DNA of 64,000 nt from Chryseobacterium culicis. Lineage in GTDB: Bacteria > Bacteroidota > Bacteroidia > Flavobacteriales > Weeksellaceae. The stretch's first letter is position 1; each line of letters starts with the position of its first letter. Below are positions 63,488 through 64,000 of the stretch, one piece after another. Below the pieces are notes generated by a model. That model was given only the letters and a program-made list of their open reading frames with translations. It had not been told where the DNA came from and ran no database searches. Made by a program: the position numbers and the translations under genes. The DNA is taken from contig NZ_PCPP01000005.1 in the NCBI RefSeq assembly GCF_002979755.1, positions 62,001-126,000 on the forward strand, given 5' to 3'.

Positions 63488-64000
63488 ATGCAGTACATCG
63501 ATAACATTATTTTCCTGATTTTATTAGTGGCAGGATTCGGGCTGTTTGCCAAAAGCCTGCAGAAGATCTATAGAAATATCAGATTGGGTCACGAAATCAA
63601 TAGAAACGACAGAAAAGGAGAACGTTGGGAAACTATGGCTCGTGTAGCTATGGGACAAAGTAAAATGACGGCACGTCCTGTAGCTGGAGTCTTACACCTT
63701 TTTGTGTATGTAGGTTTTGTGATTATTAATATCGAATTAATAGAAATTGTTGTTGATGGAATATTTGGTACCCATCGTTTCTTATCAAGCATTTTCGGAC
63801 ATACATTTTATAATTTCTTTACTGCAACCTTAGAAGTTTTAGCTCTTTTGGTGGTTATTGGGGTTGTCATTTTCTTTATTCGTAGAAATTTTTATGGAGT
63901 GAAGAGATTGACGATGAAAGAACTTTTTGGATGGCCAAAAAATGATGCAAACTGGATTTTGATTATTGAATTTGCTCTGATGATGGCTTTCTTTATGATG
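63488..64000 (+). CDS. (Fe-S)-binding membrane redox protein, N-terminal part
   Basis: The window cuts this gene after 171 residues. It has three or more hydrophobic segments (about residues 6-22, 70-95, 110-135) and a basic loop (KMTARPVAGVLHLFVYVGF) with a His that could ligate heme. The opening MQYIDNIIFLILLVAGFGLFAKSLQKIYRNIRLG resembles Bacteroidota (Fe-S)-binding proteins of the heterodisulfide-reductase-related type whose membrane part precedes a cysteine-rich cluster domain. The cluster domain would lie beyond the window. It begins 8 bases after the MCE gene, probably the same transcript. Confidence 0.7.
   Translation, partial: MQYIDNIIFLILLVAGFGLFAKSLQKIYRNIRLGHEINRNDRKGERWETMARVAMGQSKMTARPVAGVLHLFVYVGFVIINIELIEIVVDGIFGTHRFLSSIFGHTFYNFFTATLEVLALLVVIGVVIFFIRRNFYGVKRLTMKELFGWPKNDANWILIIEFALMMAFFMM

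Noticed and set aside
1-64000. tRNA, rRNA, CRISPR arrays, insertion sequences or prophage
   Set aside because: No tRNA-like stems, regularly spaced repeats or transposase/integrase ORFs were seen.

Overview
The window looks like chromosome from a low-GC Bacteroidota bacterium of the family Weeksellaceae, most likely Chryseobacterium or a close relative. Four large exported proteins end in the type A sorting domain of the type IX secretion system (T9SS), and the window opens inside a porD-like T9SS gene. Promoters match the Bacteroidota pattern (TTTG or TTG, about 17-20 bases, TAnnTTTG), there is no strong Shine-Dalgarno usage, and an MlaEF/MCE transporter and a DUF4251 lipoprotein are present. 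The genus rests on protein resemblance only. I see no rRNA, tRNA, CRISPR array, transposase or prophage.

Layout. 1-12 kb: porD end, recN, a DUF5687-type exporter with its ATPase, a Dyp-type peroxidase, an ECF sigma-factor operon, two unrelated fumarases (class II on minus, class I on plus) and a small membrane protein. 12-18 kb: an AraC regulator, then two T9SS-exported proteins, one with a FISUMP domain and one GH13 amylase-like enzyme. 18.2-22.4 kb: a SAM-I riboswitch in front of a TonB-dependent receptor and an APC-type permease, probably an importer for methionine or a related sulfur compound. 22.5-33 kb: prfA, a prolyl oligopeptidase, a T9SS metalloprotease, methylmalonyl-CoA mutase and an M28 peptidase. 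33.1-37.5 kb: an accessory cassette with a short leader-like transcription unit, a very basic unknown protein, RtcB RNA ligase, a nucleotidyltransferase-fold protein, release factor PrfH and a TPR-like protein. 37.6-43.9 kb: M36 protease, two single-heme lipoproteins, MeaB, a DUF4251 lipoprotein and an M48 protease. 43.9-57.4 kb: an outer-membrane protein with MlaF and MlaE, a sugar transferase, QueE, FolD, Pgi, a second ECF sigma operon, a DUF4349 lipoprotein, an acyl-CoA dehydrogenase, a DoxX protein and an AI-2E-family transporter. 57.6-64 kb: Lon, a PpiD-like chaperone, an MCE (MlaD) protein and the start of a membrane redox protein.

The most interesting part is 33.5-37.5 kb. In other bacteria PrfH and a partner RtcB release and repair ribosomes whose 16S rRNA has been cut in the decoding centre. 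Here the pair sits in a tight gene run with a putative nucleotidyltransferase, an Arg/Lys-rich protein and a TPR-like protein with a poly-lysine tail, which suggests an expanded ribosome-repair module. The control region just before it can form two mutually exclusive hairpins, and a complete promoter, 25-codon ORF and terminator unit lies just upstream. The second notable item is the SAM-riboswitch transport operon, whose substrate class is predictable from its regulator.
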